Position numbers and translations under genes: made by a program. 48,975 bases of DNA from Acidobacteriota bacterium. Its GTDB lineage: Bacteria > Acidobacteriota > Vicinamibacteria > Vicinamibacterales > SCN-69-37. Under the pieces are notes generated by a model, which was not told the DNA's origin, searched no databases, and was given only the letters and a program-made list of their open reading frames with translations. Of this stretch, positions 48,631 through 48,975 are shown one piece after another; position 1 is the stretch's first letter, and each line of letters starts with the position of its first letter. The stretch lies in contig JABMNV010000030.1 of assembly GCA_013203475.1 (NCBI GenBank), positions 1 through 48,975 of the forward strand, in the 5' to 3' direction.

Positions 48631-48975
48631 CACCTGACGGACCTCACCGCCGCCTGACTCCTTCTTCTGGAGCCATTTTCCATCCTTGCACGTCCAGTTT
48701 TCGCCGTCGGGCTTGGCCGTCGTGCAAGACGAGCGCACGGCGTTCGACCAATTCCAACCGCCAGTGACGGTGTTGCACACCCAGTTCGGCCCCTCCGGCA
48801 ACACGCTCAGACATGGCAATGGCGTGGGTGTCGGCGTCGGCGTCGGCGCGGGTGTGGCTGTGGGTGTGGGTGTTGGCGTCGGATAGCCTGGCGGCAGCCA
48901 GCCGCCATTCACACACGTCCACGTCGGGCCGGGCATCACCGTCAGGCACGAGCCAGGCGTCGGCGTCGGCGTCGG
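48514..48975 (-). CDS. end of a protein with PT-rich linkers and W-C-G-W mini-repeats (5' end outside window)
   Basis: The frame is open to the right edge, so the start is missing; about 153 residues are seen. It holds three small repeats of the form W-x-C-x-n-G-x-W (PTWTCVNGGWLPPG, PNWVCNTVTGGWNW and ENWTCKDGKWLQKK). The first two are joined by a PTPTPT-rich linker encoded by a simple GGCGTC/GGGTGT repeat, and the second and third by a Ser/Thr-rich stretch. This looks like an exported modular protein. The last about 40 codons overlap the 3' end of the methyltransferase gene by 117 nt in antisense, which is odd; a frameshift near 48650 that would stop earlier cannot be excluded. Confidence 0.6.
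   Translation of the reverse strand, partial: PTPTPTPGSCLTVMPGPTWTCVNGGWLPPGYPTPTPTPTATPAPTPTPTPTPLPCLSVLPEGPNWVCNTVTGGWNWSNAVRSSCTTAKPDGENWTCKDGKWLQKKESGGGEVRQVLARLSSADVVATGHDAAFRAQPSAVSELSRNQERPRAN

Noticed and set aside
1-48975. Mobile elements, CRISPR arrays, integrase or toxin-antitoxin genes
   Set aside because: None of the coding frames shows transposase, integrase, Cas or toxin motifs, and no array of spaced direct repeats was seen.

Overview
The window is 49 kb of GC-rich bacterial chromosome with very tight gene packing. It suggests a diderm, peptidoglycan-building bacterium. The MurE homologue carries the DNPR motif of meso-diaminopimelate-adding enzymes, and a heptosyltransferase-like GT9 enzyme and a flippase sit in a large surface-glycan locus. 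Gene content and style (PASTA-tailed FtsI, CT398-like zinc-ribbon protein, many glycan genes, radical SAM proteins) fit an Acidobacteriota genome, perhaps Vicinamibacteria. That placement is an inference from general resemblance, not a demonstrated assignment. No phage, insertion sequence, transposase, CRISPR array or rRNA gene is visible.

Layout. (1) 1-2.8 kb: the 3' end of a primary sigma factor gene, a tRNA with a CAT anticodon (probably tRNA-Ile2), a coiled-coil zinc-ribbon protein, a PgeF/YfiH-type protein and a small conserved-looking protein of unknown function. (2) 2.8-21.3 kb, all on the minus strand: an almost complete division and cell wall (dcw) cluster. In transcription order it reads mraZ, rsmH, ftsL, ftsI, murE, murF, mraY, murD, ftsW, murG, murC, ftsQ, ftsA, ftsZ, then a radical SAM gene. 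It starts from a near-consensus promoter (TTGACA, 17 nt, TACTAT) followed by three TGGAN boxes at 10-nt period, the form expected of a MraZ operator. Eight junctions overlap by 1-4 nt; one implies that rsmH starts at a CTG codon. The one long gap among its tightly packed genes, between murD and ftsW, holds a nested inverted repeat. murB and ddl are absent from the cluster.

(3) 21.4-42.4 kb, plus strand: a surface-glycan assembly locus. It holds two GT4 enzymes, four GT2 enzymes (several of polyprenyl-phosphate-sugar synthase type), two GT-C type membrane proteins, two extended SDR sugar enzymes, a DegT-family aminotransferase, a GT9 enzyme, an unusual GT-B-like protein, two radical SAM enzymes, a secretin-N/STN-like exported protein, a methyltransferase and a Wzx-like flippase. 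Most genes up to 36.9 kb overlap or abut. After that each unit has its own -10-like box close to the start codon. (4) 42.5-49 kb: an S1-repeat RNA-binding protein, then a minus-strand trio (SGNH hydrolase, MBOAT acyltransferase, PMT-type mannosyltransferase) whose stop and start codons touch directly, a second methyltransferase, and the start-less end of a protein with PT-rich linkers and small W-C-G-W repeats.

How the parts may work together: the GT2 enzymes could make lipid-linked sugars that the GT-C enzymes transfer outside the membrane, while GT4/GT9/GT-B enzymes build an oligosaccharide exported by the flippase and decorated by methylation and O-acylation. The most unusual signals are: three perfect hairpins inside the reading frame of the GT-B-like gene at 34.1-36.0 kb, two of them 16 bp; a sugar epimerase-like enzyme whose catalytic Tyr is Asn; the CTG start of rsmH; the nested inverted repeat in the dcw cluster; and recurrent TACAAT-type boxes that imply leaderless or short-leader transcripts.
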